Below, piece after piece: positions 20,132 through 31,509 of a stretch of DNA of 64,000 nt. The notes below the pieces were generated by a model. The model saw only the letters and a list, made by a program, of their open reading frames with translations, did not search any database and had not been told where the DNA came from. The translations under genes were made by a program, and so were the position numbers. Positions within the stretch are counted from its first letter, which is position 1. Each line of letters opens with the position of its first letter. Source of the DNA: Sinorhizobium alkalisoli (GTDB lineage Bacteria; Pseudomonadota; Alphaproteobacteria; Rhizobiales; Rhizobiaceae); contig NZ_CP034909.1 of assembly GCF_008932245.1 (NCBI RefSeq), forward strand, positions 1,798,001 to 1,862,000, written 5' to 3'.

Positions 20132-22410
20132 CGGGCGTCCCCGGCAGGTAGCGGCGTCGCATGGATCAGCGCTCGTCGTTGAGGTTCGCTGAAAAGCCCG
20201 CCTCTCAGCCGCAATGCGTTGGCGACGACGATCACCGAGGAGGTGGACATCGCGATTGCGGCGACGAGCGGCGTCGCATAACCGAGGATCGCGATCGGAA
20301 CCGCAATCAGATTATAGCCGATCGCCAGTGCGAAATTCTGGCGGATCAGCCGGCCGGCCTGGCGCGAGGTCTCGATCGCGAAGGGAACGGCCGTCAGGGC
20401 CTGGTGCATGAAGACGAAGTCGGAGGCCTGGCGGCCGACATCGGCGGCGCTTGCCGGCGCCATCGACACATGGGCGGCGCGCAGCGCCGGCGCGTCGTTG
20501 ATGCCGTCGCCGACCATCAGGACCCGATGTCTGCCCTCGGCCACAACAGCGCAGGCCTCGACCTTGGCGCGCGGCGACAGTTCCGCGATCCAACGCCTGA
20601 TGCCGAGCTTGCGGCCGACCTCGGCGACGACCGGCTCGCGGTCGCCGGAGAGGATGCCGGTTTCCAGCCCGAGCTCGTGGAGCTCCGCAACGCTATCGCC
20701 AGCGCCCGCACGCAATTTGTCCTCGAAGCGGAAAGAGGCGAGCTCCCGGCCATCCACTGAAAGGACCGCTTCCGATTGGCGGCTCGCTTCACCGGCGCCG
20801 CCGCAGGCAAAGGCGCGGCTGCCGAGCCGGTAGACGCCCTCTTTCGTGTCCGCCTCGATGCCCGCGCCGGCAATCTCGCGGATATCCCCCACAAGCGGCA
20901 CCGCCGCACCGGCTGCATCATGCAGCGCCTTCGCGACAGGATGGCGCGAATGCGCCGCGAGTGCCGCGGCAATCGCCATCGCCGCCGGCGCGATCTCGTC
21001 GGCATTCACAAGCCGCGGTTCGCCGATCGTCAGCGTGCCGGTTTTGTCGAAGAGCACCGTATCGATCTCGGCCAGGCGCTCCATGGCCGAGCCGTCCTTG
21101 ACCATGACGCCGCCCTGGAAGAGACGCCCGGCCGCGACCACCTGCACCACCGGCACCGCGAGGCCGAGCGCACAGGGGCAGGTGATGATGAGAACCGCGA
21201 CGGCGACCAGCAGTGCATGGCGCACATCGCCCTCGACGAACATCCAGCCGATGAAGGTGAGGAGCGCCAGGAGATGCACCGCCGGCGAATAGTAGCGAGC
21301 GGCGCGATCGGCGATCCGGCGATAGCGCGCCCTGCCCCCTTCGGCGGCCTCCATCAGCCCCATGATCTCGGCGAGGAAGGAATCGCGGGCTGCCGCCGTC
21401 GCCTCGAGGGTGAGCGGCCCGGTAAGGTTGAGCGTGCCCGCCTGGATCAGGTCGCCGACGCCGACCGCTACCGGCGCGCTCTCGCCATTGACGACGGACC
21501 GGTCGAGGTCGCTGGCGCCGGAGAGCACGCGCCCGTCGACGGGAATGCGCTCGCCCGCCGCAATCATCAGGCGTTCGCCGGGCCGGATTTCCTCGACGGG
21601 CCGGTACTCCCGGCTGCCGTCGGCGTTGACCACCATCGCACCGCGCGGCGACAGGCGCGCCAGCCCGCTGATCGCCGAGCGTGCCCGCCCCCGCATCATG
21701 TGGTCGAGCGTGCGACCGATCAGCAGGAAGAAGAGCAGCGTGACCGAGGCATCGAACCAGGCATGTTCGCCATGGCCGATCGTCTCATGGAGCGACATGC
21801 CATAGGACAGCGTCACCGCAAGCGCGATCGGCACGTCCATGTTGGTGCGGCCATGTCGGAGCGCGTTCCAGGCGGACTGATAGAAGAAGCGTCCGGCGTA
21901 GACGAGCGCCGGCGCCGCGATCATGGCCGAGATCCAGTGGAAGAGATCGCGCGTGGCCGCATCCGCACCCGACCAGACCGAAACCGACAGCAGCATGATG
22001 TTGGTGGCGGCGAAGCCGGCAACGGCGACGGCCCGGATCAGCTGCTTCAGAACGGCGTCGCCCTCCTCCTCACCGACGGCGAAGAGATGCGCCTCGTAGC
22101 CGCGATCACGGATAGCGCGGGCGAGTTCGCGCGGGTCCGTGCGCTTGCCGGCAACCTCCTCCTTCCAGACGATCGAAACGCGCCTCGAGGACAGATTGAC
22201 CCGGGCGCGCTCCACCTCCGGCTTTGTGCGCAGCGCGCCTTCGATCGCGGTGATGCAGGCGCCGCAATGGACACCCGGCACGCTCAGCTCCGTCTGGCGT
22301 AACCCGCCTCCGAGGGACCGGCTCGCAAGCCAGAGCTCCTCGGAGGCGGGCAGCCCCAGCCCCCGCTCGGGTTCCACAACGGTTTCGACACCCGGGGAGC
22401 AGCAACTCAT
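20128..22410 (-). CDS. fixI: copper-transporting P1B ATPase FixI (CcoI)
   Basis: A 760-residue heavy-metal P-type ATPase that supplies copper for cbb3 oxidase assembly. The N-terminal heavy-metal domain has GVHCGACI (Cys49 and Cys52), preceded by a CC pair at residues 3-4. Then come the TM helices, the CPC motif in TCPCALGLAVP near residue 410, the phosphorylation motif DKTGTLT near 456, and GDGINDAPAL in the C-terminal ATP-binding part. The ATG at 22410 (MSCCSPG) has GGGAGACG upstream and overlaps the fixH stop (ATGA); the open frame to 22494 is fixH shadow. The fix gene order G-H-I-S confirms the identity. Confidence 0.96.
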   Translation of the reverse strand: MSCCSPGVETVVEPERGLGLPASEELWLASRSLGGGLRQTELSVPGVHCGACITAIEGALRTKPEVERARVNLSSRRVSIVWKEEVAGKRTDPRELARAIRDRGYEAHLFAVGEEEGDAVLKQLIRAVAVAGFAATNIMLLSVSVWSGADAATRDLFHWISAMIAAPALVYAGRFFYQSAWNALRHGRTNMDVPIALAVTLSYGMSLHETIGHGEHAWFDASVTLLFFLLIGRTLDHMMRGRARSAISGLARLSPRGAMVVNADGSREYRPVEEIRPGERLMIAAGERIPVDGRVLSGASDLDRSVVNGESAPVAVGVGDLIQAGTLNLTGPLTLEATAAARDSFLAEIMGLMEAAEGGRARYRRIADRAARYYSPAVHLLALLTFIGWMFVEGDVRHALLVAVAVLIITCPCALGLAVPVVQVVAAGRLFQGGVMVKDGSAMERLAEIDTVLFDKTGTLTIGEPRLVNADEIAPAAMAIAAALAAHSRHPVAKALHDAAGAAVPLVGDIREIAGAGIEADTKEGVYRLGSRAFACGGAGEASRQSEAVLSVDGRELASFRFEDKLRAGAGDSVAELHELGLETGILSGDREPVVAEVGRKLGIRRWIAELSPRAKVEACAVVAEGRHRVLMVGDGINDAPALRAAHVSMAPASAADVGRQASDFVFMHQALTAVPFAIETSRQAGRLIRQNFALAIGYNLIAVPIAILGYATPLVAAIAMSTSSVIVVANALRLRGGLFSEPQRRALIHATPLPAGDAR

Positions 22411-22904
22411 GGGGCGTCTCCCGGTGCGATGAAGCGAATGGCCTGCCGGTAGACGACCTCTTCTCCGGCCATCGCCGTCAAATCGGCGATCCATTGTCCG
22501 GCCTTGAGAGCGGACGCGGCGACGAACACGCCCTCGCCCGCCCGTTCGAACTCGACGCCAACGTCCTCATGCTCCTCGACCGGACGCTTCAGGATGGCGA
22601 CGACCCTGTCCGCCTTCCGCTCCGGCTCGCCCTTGCGGGTAAGCGTGTAGCGAAGGGAGTCGTTTCCGGGCACCAATTGCCCCTTGATCCCGCTCTCGGC
22701 AAAGGCGCGCGTCTCGGCCACCTTGCCGTTGAACTGCTGGCTGGCAACGTAGGTGTTCTCCACCACCAGACCGCTCCAGCTGCGGCTCGCGTTCCAGGCC
22801 ATCACCAGATTGATCGAAATGATCGTGCCGAAGAACAGGGCCATGAGCGCGAGCATATGCCAGCCGGTGAACACGCGGGGACGGTCGGTGCGTATCTTGC
22901 TCAT
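22407..22904 (-). CDS. fixH: cbb3 oxidase assembly protein FixH (CcoH)
   Basis: A 165-residue membrane protein with one N-terminal helix (FTGWHMLALMALFFGTIISI) and a periplasmic domain, the normal FixH layout. The conserved segment TYVASQQFNGKVAET follows the helix. FixH works with FixG, FixI and FixS in maturing the cbb3 oxidase. Its ATG at 22904 overlaps the fixG stop by four bases and its stop overlaps the fixI start in the same way, so G, H, I and S form one coupled translational unit. Confidence 0.94.
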   Translation of the reverse strand: MSKIRTDRPRVFTGWHMLALMALFFGTIISINLVMAWNASRSWSGLVVENTYVASQQFNGKVAETRAFAESGIKGQLVPGNDSLRYTLTRKGEPERKADRVVAILKRPVEEHEDVGVEFERAGEGVFVAASALKAGQWIADLTAMAGEEVVYRQAIRFIAPGDAP

Positions 22905-24475
22905 CGTTCGGCTCCCGGCTGGTTGAAGTTCGCCTGGTAGATGTCGCGCTCGTGGCTCGAGGGATCCTCGACGACGAGCGAGAAACCGTCCTCCGCCTCG
23001 GCAAGGCTGTCTTTCGGCAGAGTGACGAAAACCTTGAGCGGTGTGACCTTGTCCGGATCGACGGCAATGGTGAAGCTGCGGCCGTCCCCGGTCGCCTGAT
23101 CGGCAATGCGCATGCGCGCCGACGGCATGCCGTCGATCGAAAGCGTGATGTTGCGCTGCTCGGGAATCATGTTGAGTAGCTTGACCATGTAGCCGTTGCG
23201 CACCGAACCGTCGGACTCGACGACGAATTGCGGGTTTCGGTCGTGCAGTACGTTGAGTTCGAGCCGATCGCGCGCCATCAGTGCGTAGAGCATGGCGATG
23301 CCGACCAGGGTCCAGACGCCGAAATAGAGGAGGACGCGGGGTCGGAGGACGATCCGCCAGTTGAAATGCCTGACCTTGTCGGTGAATGCGCCGTTTACGT
23401 TGCGCAGGCGCGTCGGATCGATCGCCGCCCTGCCATTGTCGGTGGCAAGCGCCATATTGGCAGCGTAGTCGCTGAGCGTCGCATAGGAAATCAGCCCCCG
23501 TTCGCGGCCAAGCTTGTCCATGACGCCGTCGCAGGCATCGATGCAGAGCGCGCAGGTAATGCATTCGAGCTGCTGGCCGTCGCGAATGTCGATGCCCATC
23601 GGGCAGACCGCCACGCAGGCATTGCAGTCGACGCAATCGCCGACCACCTCACCGGCCGCCGCCGCCTTCTTTGCATGACGCGAGCGCGGTTCGCCACGCC
23701 AGTCGTTATAGGTGACGACGAGCGAGTTCTCGTCCAGCATCGCCGCCTGTATACGCGGCCAGGGGCACATATAGGTGCAGACCTGCTCGCGCATCATGCC
23801 ACCGAAGACATAGGTGGTGAAGGTCAGGACGCCGACGGTGATATAAGCGACCGGCGGCGCCTCCAGTGCGACGAAGCTCTTGAGCAGCGACGGCGCGTCG
23901 GCGAAATAGAAGATCCATGCGCCGCCGGTCGCAACGCCGATGACCAGCCAGATCGCATGCTTGGCGATGCGCTTGCGGATCTTGTCGAGCGTCCAGGGTC
24001 CGGCATCGAGGCGCATGCGCGCGTTTCGGTCGCCTTCGATGAAGCGCTCGACGACCAGGAACAGATCGACCCAGACGGTCTGCGGACAGGTATAGCCGCA
24101 CCAGGCGCGGCCGACGGCGGAAGTCACGAGGAAGAGGCCGAAGCCGGCCATCACCAGAAGACCGGCGACGAAGAAGAACTCCTGCGGCCAGATTTCGATG
24201 AAGAAGAAATAGAACCGGCGGGAAGCCAGATCGACCAGGACCGCCTGGTCCGGCGCATGCGCGCCCCGGTCCCAGCGGATCCAGGGTGTCAGATAATAGA
24301 TGCCGAGCGTCACCAGCATCACCAGCCACTTGAACCGGCGGAATTGGCCCTCGGCCCGCTTCGGAAAGATCTTGCGGCGTTTTTCGTAAAGCGGCTTGCG
24401 CACGCGCGCCGCATTGACCGGCTCGGCCTCGAAAAGCTCGACGGACTGCGATTGATTGACCGATTGAGGCTGCAT
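22901..24475 (-). CDS. fixG: polyferredoxin-like cbb3 assembly protein FixG (CcoG)
   Basis: A 524-residue membrane protein that is the first gene of fixGHIS. It has five or so hydrophobic helices, the CGYTCPQTVW motif near residue 125, and two 4Fe-4S ferredoxin clusters around residues 275-310 (CVDCNACVAVCPMG and CITCALCIDACD). A C-terminal Ig-like domain follows from about residue 380. FixG is thought to reduce copper for oxidase assembly. The ATG at 24475 is the first start of the frame. An anaerobox TTGATCTGCGTCAA lies 68 nt upstream, so FnrN/FixK-type control is likely. Confidence 0.96.
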   Translation of the reverse strand: MQPQSVNQSQSVELFEAEPVNAARVRKPLYEKRRKIFPKRAEGQFRRFKWLVMLVTLGIYYLTPWIRWDRGAHAPDQAVLVDLASRRFYFFFIEIWPQEFFFVAGLLVMAGFGLFLVTSAVGRAWCGYTCPQTVWVDLFLVVERFIEGDRNARMRLDAGPWTLDKIRKRIAKHAIWLVIGVATGGAWIFYFADAPSLLKSFVALEAPPVAYITVGVLTFTTYVFGGMMREQVCTYMCPWPRIQAAMLDENSLVVTYNDWRGEPRSRHAKKAAAAGEVVGDCVDCNACVAVCPMGIDIRDGQQLECITCALCIDACDGVMDKLGRERGLISYATLSDYAANMALATDNGRAAIDPTRLRNVNGAFTDKVRHFNWRIVLRPRVLLYFGVWTLVGIAMLYALMARDRLELNVLHDRNPQFVVESDGSVRNGYMVKLLNMIPEQRNITLSIDGMPSARMRIADQATGDGRSFTIAVDPDKVTPLKVFVTLPKDSLAEAEDGFSLVVEDPSSHERDIYQANFNQPGAER

Positions 24476-24542
24476 CTGCGGGAATTCCCAAAGTATTCAG
24501 ATCTATCGGTCCGACTTGTGCCCGATCGACCGCCCCCAAGCC

Positions 24543-24556
24543 TTGATCTGCGTCAA
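24543..24556 (-). promoter_or_regulatory. anaerobox (FnrN/FixK site) upstream of fixG
   Basis: TTGAT-CTGC-GTCAA matches the rhizobial anaerobox TTGATN4(A/G)TCAA. It is 68 nt upstream of the fixG start, a suitable position for a class II Crp/Fnr activator with a leader of about 25-30 nt. The rest of the 473-bp gap to the RpiR gene holds two CTCTC/GAGAG inverted repeats and an AT-rich promoter-like stretch near 24863-24900. Confidence 0.85.
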
Positions 24557-24611
24557 GTTTGCGCCCGAATGCCGCAGGGTGCGTCGAAACGCCCTCGTGG
24601 TCCCGCTGGAG

Positions 24612-24757
24612 CCTCTCGGCCTTGAGAGGTCCTAGATGAGCCCTGGCGCGCCTTGTCGAGCAAGCAGCGGCAGCCGAGCCATATTGGGTCTCTTGCCTCC
24701 AGCCCTCCCTCCGGATCTGCCCGAGCCCTGCGACAGGCCCGCCTCTCGACACGAGAG
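24612..24757. promoter_or_regulatory. two related inverted repeats between fixG and the RpiR gene
   Basis: CCTCTC-GGCCTT-GAGAGG (24612-24629) and CTCTCG-ACA-CGAGAG (24743-24757) share the half-site CTCTC/GAGAG with spacers of 6 and 5. They could be operators of the RpiR regulator encoded at 24949. They could also be chance palindromes in GC-rich DNA; nothing else supports them. Confidence 0.3.
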
Positions 24758-24948
24758 TCGCCAGTCATCCGCCTTTCGCCGAATCTTCCCAATGACCGAG
24801 ACCGATTGCTCCGAACGGAGGCGACCTGTACCGCTCTTTGCGCGCTCGAAGCCCCACCCTCTTGCAATTGTAAAAATAATATCGTTATCTGCGGGCGAAT
24901 GAAAATTTTTGGTCATCCACAGCCGACCTTGGAGCCGAAGAGACCTGC

Positions 24949-25899
24949 ATGGCGAAAGTCCCAGACAATCTCTCGGTTGCCCAGCGCATTGCGCGAACCG
25001 CACTGTCGCCGTCGCATCGCCAAATCGCCGACTATGTCCTCGAGCAGCCGCTGAAGGTCGCGGCAATGCCGATCGACGAGTTGGCGGCGAAGGTCGGGGT
25101 ATCGGTGGCGACGGCCAACCGCTTCGCTCGGGCGTTGGGTTTTGAAGGATATGCGCAGTTCCGCGCCGCGCTGGTGCTCGGCTTCGAGTCAGCGCTGGCG
25201 CCGGTGGAAAGGTTGCGAAGCAAGCTGGAGCAATCTGCCGACGCGATGGACGTCGTCGCGGCGACGCTCGCCGAGATGATCCGCAACATCGAAAGGACGC
25301 GCGACGGCCTGGATGCGGCGGAATGCGCGCGTGCCGTCAAGGCCATCCTTGGCGCAAAGCGCGTGTTCATCGTTGGTTTCGGCAGTAGCAGCTGGCTTGG
25401 CGGCCTTCTGGCACGCAATCTCGATCTCTATTGCGAGAATGTGCAACTGCTTGCCAGCATGGAAGGATCTTCCCATGCTGCGAGAGCAATCCACCGGCTG
25501 AGACCCGGCGATCTGGCGATTGCGATCGCCTTTCCGCGCTATCTTTCCGACACGGTTCTGCTGGCGCGCCGCGCACGCGAAGCGGGGGCGGAACTGCTGG
25601 CACTGACCGATGGCGCCAGTTCTCCGCTCGCTGCGCTTGCGGATATCAGGCTCTATGCAAGCACTGACAGCCAATATTATGCCAATTCCGAGGCAAGCGT
25701 TCTGGCGCTGATCGAAGCGTTGAGCAGCGCCGTGGGCCATGCCTCCGAGCATTCGGTGAGGGCCGCTGCGCAGGTCGCCGAAGCCGTGCTGCCGTGGCTG
25801 CATGGGGGCCACTCCGGCCGAGTGCGTCCGGTAGGCGACGGACCGGCCCCAAAGAGGCACGCTCCAGCAGCCTCATCCCCTCAAAAGGAGAAAGAATGA
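24949..25899 (+). CDS. MurR/RpiR-family transcriptional regulator
   Basis: A 316-residue regulator with an N-terminal HTH_6 domain (residues 1-80; ELAAKVGVSVATANRFARAL) and a C-terminal SIS domain (about 120-250; VFIVGFGSSSWLGGLLARN and AIAFPRYLSDTVLLAR). SIS domains bind phosphosugars, and the MurR branch senses MurNAc-6-phosphate. Its stop overlaps the ATG of the isoaspartyl peptidase gene (ATGA), making it the first gene of a large peptide-utilisation operon. Control of that operon is therefore inferred, with a ligand that may be a peptidoglycan-derived compound. The C-terminal 25 residues are disordered. Confidence 0.88.
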   Translation: MAKVPDNLSVAQRIARTALSPSHRQIADYVLEQPLKVAAMPIDELAAKVGVSVATANRFARALGFEGYAQFRAALVLGFESALAPVERLRSKLEQSADAMDVVAATLAEMIRNIERTRDGLDAAECARAVKAILGAKRVFIVGFGSSSWLGGLLARNLDLYCENVQLLASMEGSSHAARAIHRLRPGDLAIAIAFPRYLSDTVLLARRAREAGAELLALTDGASSPLAALADIRLYASTDSQYYANSEASVLALIEALSSAVGHASEHSVRAAAQVAEAVLPWLHGGHSGRVRPVGDGPAPKRHAPAASSPQKEKE

Positions 25900-26867
25900 G
25901 CCCAATCCGACCCGTGGTCGCCATTCATGGCGGCGCCGGCACGCCCAGCCGGGCAGCCATCGATGCTGAGCAAAAGGCCGCCTATCATGCTGCCCTTCGC
26001 GAGATACTTGCCGAGGCACAGGAGACACTTGCCGCTGGTGCCACTGCAGTTGACGCCGTTACCCTCGCCGTGCAGCGGCTGGAGGACAGTCCACTCTTCA
26101 ACGCCGGGTTCGGCTCCGTCTTTACCGCTGCGGTCACCCACGAACTCGACGCTGCGATAATGGATGGTGCAACGTTGCGTGCGGGCGCGGTTGCCGGCGT
26201 CAGCCGCATCCGGAATCCCGCCCTTGCGGCACGTGCGGTGATGGAACAGGGCGAGCATGTGCTGATGGCCGGCGCCGGCGCGGAAAGCTTCGCGCACGAT
26301 TTGGGAATGGAGACAGTTGAGCCGCACTATTTCTCCACGGACTTCCGCCGCAGTCAGCTCCACCGCGCCCAGGGTACGGCAGCGATCATTCTCGACCATG
26401 ATGGCGGCGCGCCGCTCTCCGAGGACAAGAAATTCGGCACGGTCGGCGCGGTCGCACTGGACATGCATGGCAATCTCGCCGCTGCCACGTCCACAGGCGG
26501 CATGACCAACAAGCGGCCGGGCCGCGTCGGCGACACCGCGCTGATCGGCGCGGGGACCTACGCGGACAACCGGACCGCCGCGGTTTCCTGCACGGGAACC
26601 GGCGAAATGTTCATTCGCGCTGCCGCCGCTCACGACCTTTGCGCCCGCATGGCCTATGGCGGCGCCAGGCTGGACGATGCCGCACGGCAGGTGGTGATGG
26701 AAGCGTTGCCGGCCATTGGTGGGCGTGGTGGCCTTATCGCCATCGACGCGAAAGGCAACGTCACGCTGCCCTTCAATACGGAAGGCATGTATCGCGGCTA
26801 CGCCCGTGTCGGCGAGCCGCCCTGCACCGCGATCTTCGAGGATCCATCAGATCCACCCTCCCCGTGA
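25896..26867 (+). CDS. isoaspartyl peptidase / L-asparaginase (IaaA type, Ntn hydrolase)
   Basis: A 323-residue precursor of the plant-type asparaginase family. It should cleave itself before the catalytic Thr182 (motif [11 protein letters not shown]), giving alpha and beta subunits that hydrolyse beta-aspartyl dipeptides and L-asparagine. Supporting motifs are [11 protein letters not shown] at the N-terminus, FNAGFGSVF near residue 68 and [18 protein letters not shown] after the nucleophile. The ATG at 25896 has AAAAGGAGAAAGA upstream and overlaps the regulator stop. It is followed by a peptide ABC transporter, the pattern known from E. coli iaaA-gsiABCD, so uptake and cleavage of isopeptides appear linked. 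Confidence 0.93.
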   Translation: MSPIRPVVAIHGGAGTPSRAAIDAEQKAAYHAALREILAEAQETLAAGATAVDAVTLAVQRLEDSPLFNAGFGSVFTAAVTHELDAAIMDGATLRAGAVAGVSRIRNPALAARAVMEQGEHVLMAGAGAESFAHDLGMETVEPHYFSTDFRRSQLHRAQGTAAIILDHDGGAPLSEDKKFGTVGAVALDMHGNLAAATSTGGMTNKRPGRVGDTALIGAGTYADNRTAAVSCTGTGEMFIRAAAAHDLCARMAYGGARLDDAARQVVMEALPAIGGRGGLIAIDAKGNVTLPFNTEGMYRGYARVGEPPCTAIFEDPSDPPSP

Positions 26868-26883
26868 TCAATCGAGTCTGTTC

Positions 26884-28785
<1,902 letters not shown>

Positions 28786-28832
28786 CCAACCCCAGACTTC
28801 CCCGTGCCGTCAACTTAAACTGGAGTCGTCTT

Positions 28833-30395
28833 ATGAGAAATGGCAGTCCTAGCATGCGACATCTGTCTGTCGCCGCCGGCCTCGCGGCCTTGTTCATGAT
28901 GAGCGCCACTGTGCCGGCGTTGGCCGCGAGCAACGTCGTGCTGGCCATCGGTGGCCAGCCTGAGACGCTTGATCCATACAACACCAACACCACGCTCACG
29001 ACGGCGGTCACCAAATCCTTCTATCAAGGCCTCTTCGAGTTCGACAAGGATCTCAAGGTGCGGCCAGTTCTCGCCGAAAGCTATACTGTTTCGGCTGATG
29101 GTCTCGTCTATACGTTCAAGCTGCGCGAGGGCGTCAGGTTTCATGACGGCACCGATTTCAACGCCGAGGCCGTCAAGGTGAATCTGGAACGCGTGCTGAA
29201 CCCTGAGAACAAGCTGGCGCGCTTCAATCAATTCAATCGCATCGACAAGGTTGAAGTCGTCTCGCCCTTCAGCGTACGCGTCACTCTGAAGGAACCTTTC
29301 AGTCCCTTCGTCAACTCACTGGCCCATGCCTCGGCAGCGATCATCTCGCCGGCCGCGCTCGCCAAATACGGCAGCAGGGACATCGCCTTTCATCCGGTTG
29401 GCACTGGCCCCTTCGTGTTCGAGGAATGGCGACAGACCGATTTCGTCAAGGGCAAGAAGTTCGACGGCTATTGGCGCGCAGGCTACCCCAAGGTGGACGG
29501 TATAACCTGGAAGCCCGTGCTGGAGAACAACACGCGTGCGGCCATGCTCCAGACCGGCGAAGCCGATTTCGGCTATCCGCTGCCTTACGAGCAGGCAAGC
29601 TCTCTGGAGGCCAGCGACAAGCTGAACGTGGAAACCGGCCCGTCGATCATCACCCGTTATGTCAGCTTCAACATGCTGCAGAAGCCCTTCGACGATCTCC
29701 GCGTGCGCCAGGCGATTAATTACGCCATAAACAAGGAAGCTCTCGCGAAGGTGGCTTTCGGCGGCTTTGCTGCACCGGCCGAGGGCGTTGTGCCGCAGGG
29801 CGTGCTCTTCGCCCATAAAATGGATCCCTGGCCCTACGACCCGGCGAAGGCCCGTGCACTTCTGACGGAAGCCGGCTATCCGAACGGCTTCGAGTCCGTG
29901 CTCTGGAGCGCCTACACCACGACGACTGCGCAGAAGACGATCCAGTTCCTCCAGCAGCAATTGGCGCAGGTCGGCATCAAGGTCCAGATCCAGGCTCTGG
30001 AACCGGGCCAGCGCACCGAGTGGATCCAGTCCGCCCCGGACCCGAAGACAGCCAAGGTGCGCATGTACTATGCCGGCTGGTCGTCTTCGACCGGCGAGGC
30101 GGACTGGGCGCTGCGGCCGCTGCTGTCCACCGAGGCCTGGCCGCCGAAGCTCAACAACACCGCCTATTATAGCAACGAGGCGGTGGACGGCTTCATCGCG
30201 AGCGCACTGAAGTCGGTCAAGGACGAGGAGAAAGCCGATCTTTACCGGAGGGCCCAGGAGCAGATCATGAAGGATGCTCCCTGGGCGCCGCTGGTGACCG
30301 AGAAGAACCTCTATGCCACCGCTAAGCGCCTCTCCGGAGTCTACGTCATGCCTGACGGCAACATCGATGCCGGAGAGATCGCCGTTTCCGAGTAA
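28833..30395 (+). CDS. peptide ABC transporter periplasmic binding protein (SBP family 5)
   Basis: A 520-residue periplasmic protein with a Sec signal peptide ending in SATVPALAA (cleavage near residue 30). Family-5 features are GGQPETLDPYNTNT at the mature N-terminus, YTFKLREGVRFHDGTDFNA, and VGTGPFVFEEW. It should bind short peptides or peptide-like compounds. The frame runs from inside the upstream gene, and an ATG at 28782 overlaps that stop; the ATG at 28833 is preferred because TGGAG is well placed and the signal peptide begins there. It is followed by 186 nt that contain a RIME-type repeat before the first permease gene. Confidence 0.92.
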   Translation: MRNGSPSMRHLSVAAGLAALFMMSATVPALAASNVVLAIGGQPETLDPYNTNTTLTTAVTKSFYQGLFEFDKDLKVRPVLAESYTVSADGLVYTFKLREGVRFHDGTDFNAEAVKVNLERVLNPENKLARFNQFNRIDKVEVVSPFSVRVTLKEPFSPFVNSLAHASAAIISPAALAKYGSRDIAFHPVGTGPFVFEEWRQTDFVKGKKFDGYWRAGYPKVDGITWKPVLENNTRAAMLQTGEADFGYPLPYEQASSLEASDKLNVETGPSIITRYVSFNMLQKPFDDLRVRQAINYAINKEALAKVAFGGFAAPAEGVVPQGVLFAHKMDPWPYDPAKARALLTEAGYPNGFESVLWSAYTTTTAQKTIQFLQQQLAQVGIKVQIQALEPGQRTEWIQSAPDPKTAKVRMYYAGWSSSTGEADWALRPLLSTEAWPPKLNNTAYYSNEAVDGFIASALKSVKDEEKADLYRRAQEQIMKDAPWAPLVTEKNLYATAKRLSGVYVMPDGNIDAGEIAVSE

Positions 30396-30456
30396 ATGAT
30401 CAGCCGGCGCGCGCCGACAGGATCGACGCGCGCCGGTCCTGATCCGCCTTCGTCCC

Positions 30457-30557
30457 TACAGTGCCGCGTGTCTTATCGGACGCGCAAAGGTCGCTGTAGC
30501 ACTTTGAATTGCTGCATGTCTTTGTCCTTTGATCGAGGTCGATTTAAGGAGACATGC
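30457..30557. repeat. RIME-type mosaic repeat inside the peptide transporter operon
   Basis: This full copy is in reverse orientation to the one at 17400: first TACAGTGCCGCGTGTC...GACGCGCAAAGGTCGCTGTA, then GCATGTCT...AGACATGC-like arms ending at 30557. It lies between the binding-protein stop and the first permease gene of one operon. It produces an open frame continuous with the permease and so a misleading N-terminal extension. Confidence 0.8.
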
Positions 30558-30581
30558 AAGCAGATCGGGGGTATTCGCGAA

Positions 30582-31502
30582 TTGCTGCAGTATTTCCTGA
30601 AACGGCTGATGGGATTGATTCCCACCTTGTTGATCGTCTCGGTGCTGGTGTTCCTCTTCGTACACATGCTGCCCGGCGACCCGGCGCGCCTTGCTGCCGG
30701 ACAGGACGCCGACGAGCAAACCGTGGCGCTGGTGCGTAGCGAACTGGGCCTCGACCGGCCATTGCCGCAGCAGTTCGTCACATTTTTCGGCCACATGCTC
30801 GAGGGCGACTTCGGCACCTCGATACGCACACGCCGTCCCGTGTCCACCGAGATTGCGGAACGGTTCATGCCTACGCTTCTCCTCACCTTGGCCAGCATGG
30901 TCTGGGCGGTCGCTTTCGGAATGGGCATCGGAATCATTTCCGCCGTCTACCGTAACCGCTGGCCGGATCGGCTTGGCATGACGCTCGCCGTGTCGGGCAT
31001 CTCCTTTCCGGCGTTCGCGCTGGGCATGCTTCTGATGCAGATCTTCTCGGTCCAGCTCGGTTGGCTGCCTACCATCGGCGCGGACACCTGGAGACACTAT
31101 GTCCTGCCGTCGCTGACGCTCGGCGCGGCCGTCGCAGCGGTCATGGCCCGCTTCACACGCGCCTCCTTCGTCGAGGTGATCCAGGAGGATTTCGTCCGCA
31201 CCGCCCGGGCAAAAGGACTGAACGAGCGCGTCGTGATCGCCAAGCATTGCCTGCGCAATGCATTGATCCCGGTCGTCACCATGATTGGCCTGCAGTTCGG
31301 GTTCCTGCTCGGCGGCTCGATCGTCGTCGAGGCGGTGTTCAACTGGCCGGGTCTCGGGCGTCTGCTGGTCGATGCCGTCACGCAACGCGACTATCCGGTG
31401 ATCCAGACACTTGTCCTTCTGTTTTCGCTGGAGTTCATCCTGATCAATCTCGTCGTCGACCTGCTCTACGGTTTCATCAATCCAACCATTCGCTACAAGT
31501 GA
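30582..31502 (+). CDS. peptide ABC transporter permease (DppB type)
   Basis: A 306-residue inner-membrane permease with six helices. Family features are the N-terminal helix [20 protein letters not shown] followed by MLPGDPARL, the EAA-like loop [19 protein letters not shown] and the C-terminal [15 protein letters not shown]. The frame is open from 30396, but that extension translates the RIME repeat. The TTG at 30582 (LLQYFLKRL, matching the usual DppB start) has GGGGG about 10 nt upstream and is preferred. It ends 7 nt before the partner permease. Confidence 0.9.
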   Translation: MLQYFLKRLMGLIPTLLIVSVLVFLFVHMLPGDPARLAAGQDADEQTVALVRSELGLDRPLPQQFVTFFGHMLEGDFGTSIRTRRPVSTEIAERFMPTLLLTLASMVWAVAFGMGIGIISAVYRNRWPDRLGMTLAVSGISFPAFALGMLLMQIFSVQLGWLPTIGADTWRHYVLPSLTLGAAVAAVMARFTRASFVEVIQEDFVRTARAKGLNERVVIAKHCLRNALIPVVTMIGLQFGFLLGGSIVVEAVFNWPGLGRLLVDAVTQRDYPVIQTLVLLFSLEFILINLVVDLLYGFINPTIRYK

Positions 31503-31509
31503 GCCACCA

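Noticed and set aside
20776..24625. Long + strand frames (20776-22302 and 23228-24625) opposite fixI and fixG
   Set aside because: Both lie fully within recognised fix genes on the other strand and show shadow composition without motifs.
30396..30581. N-terminal extension of the DppB-type permease
   Set aside because: The residues come from the mosaic repeat and spacer; the normal DppB start is at 30582 with a suitable ribosome binding site.
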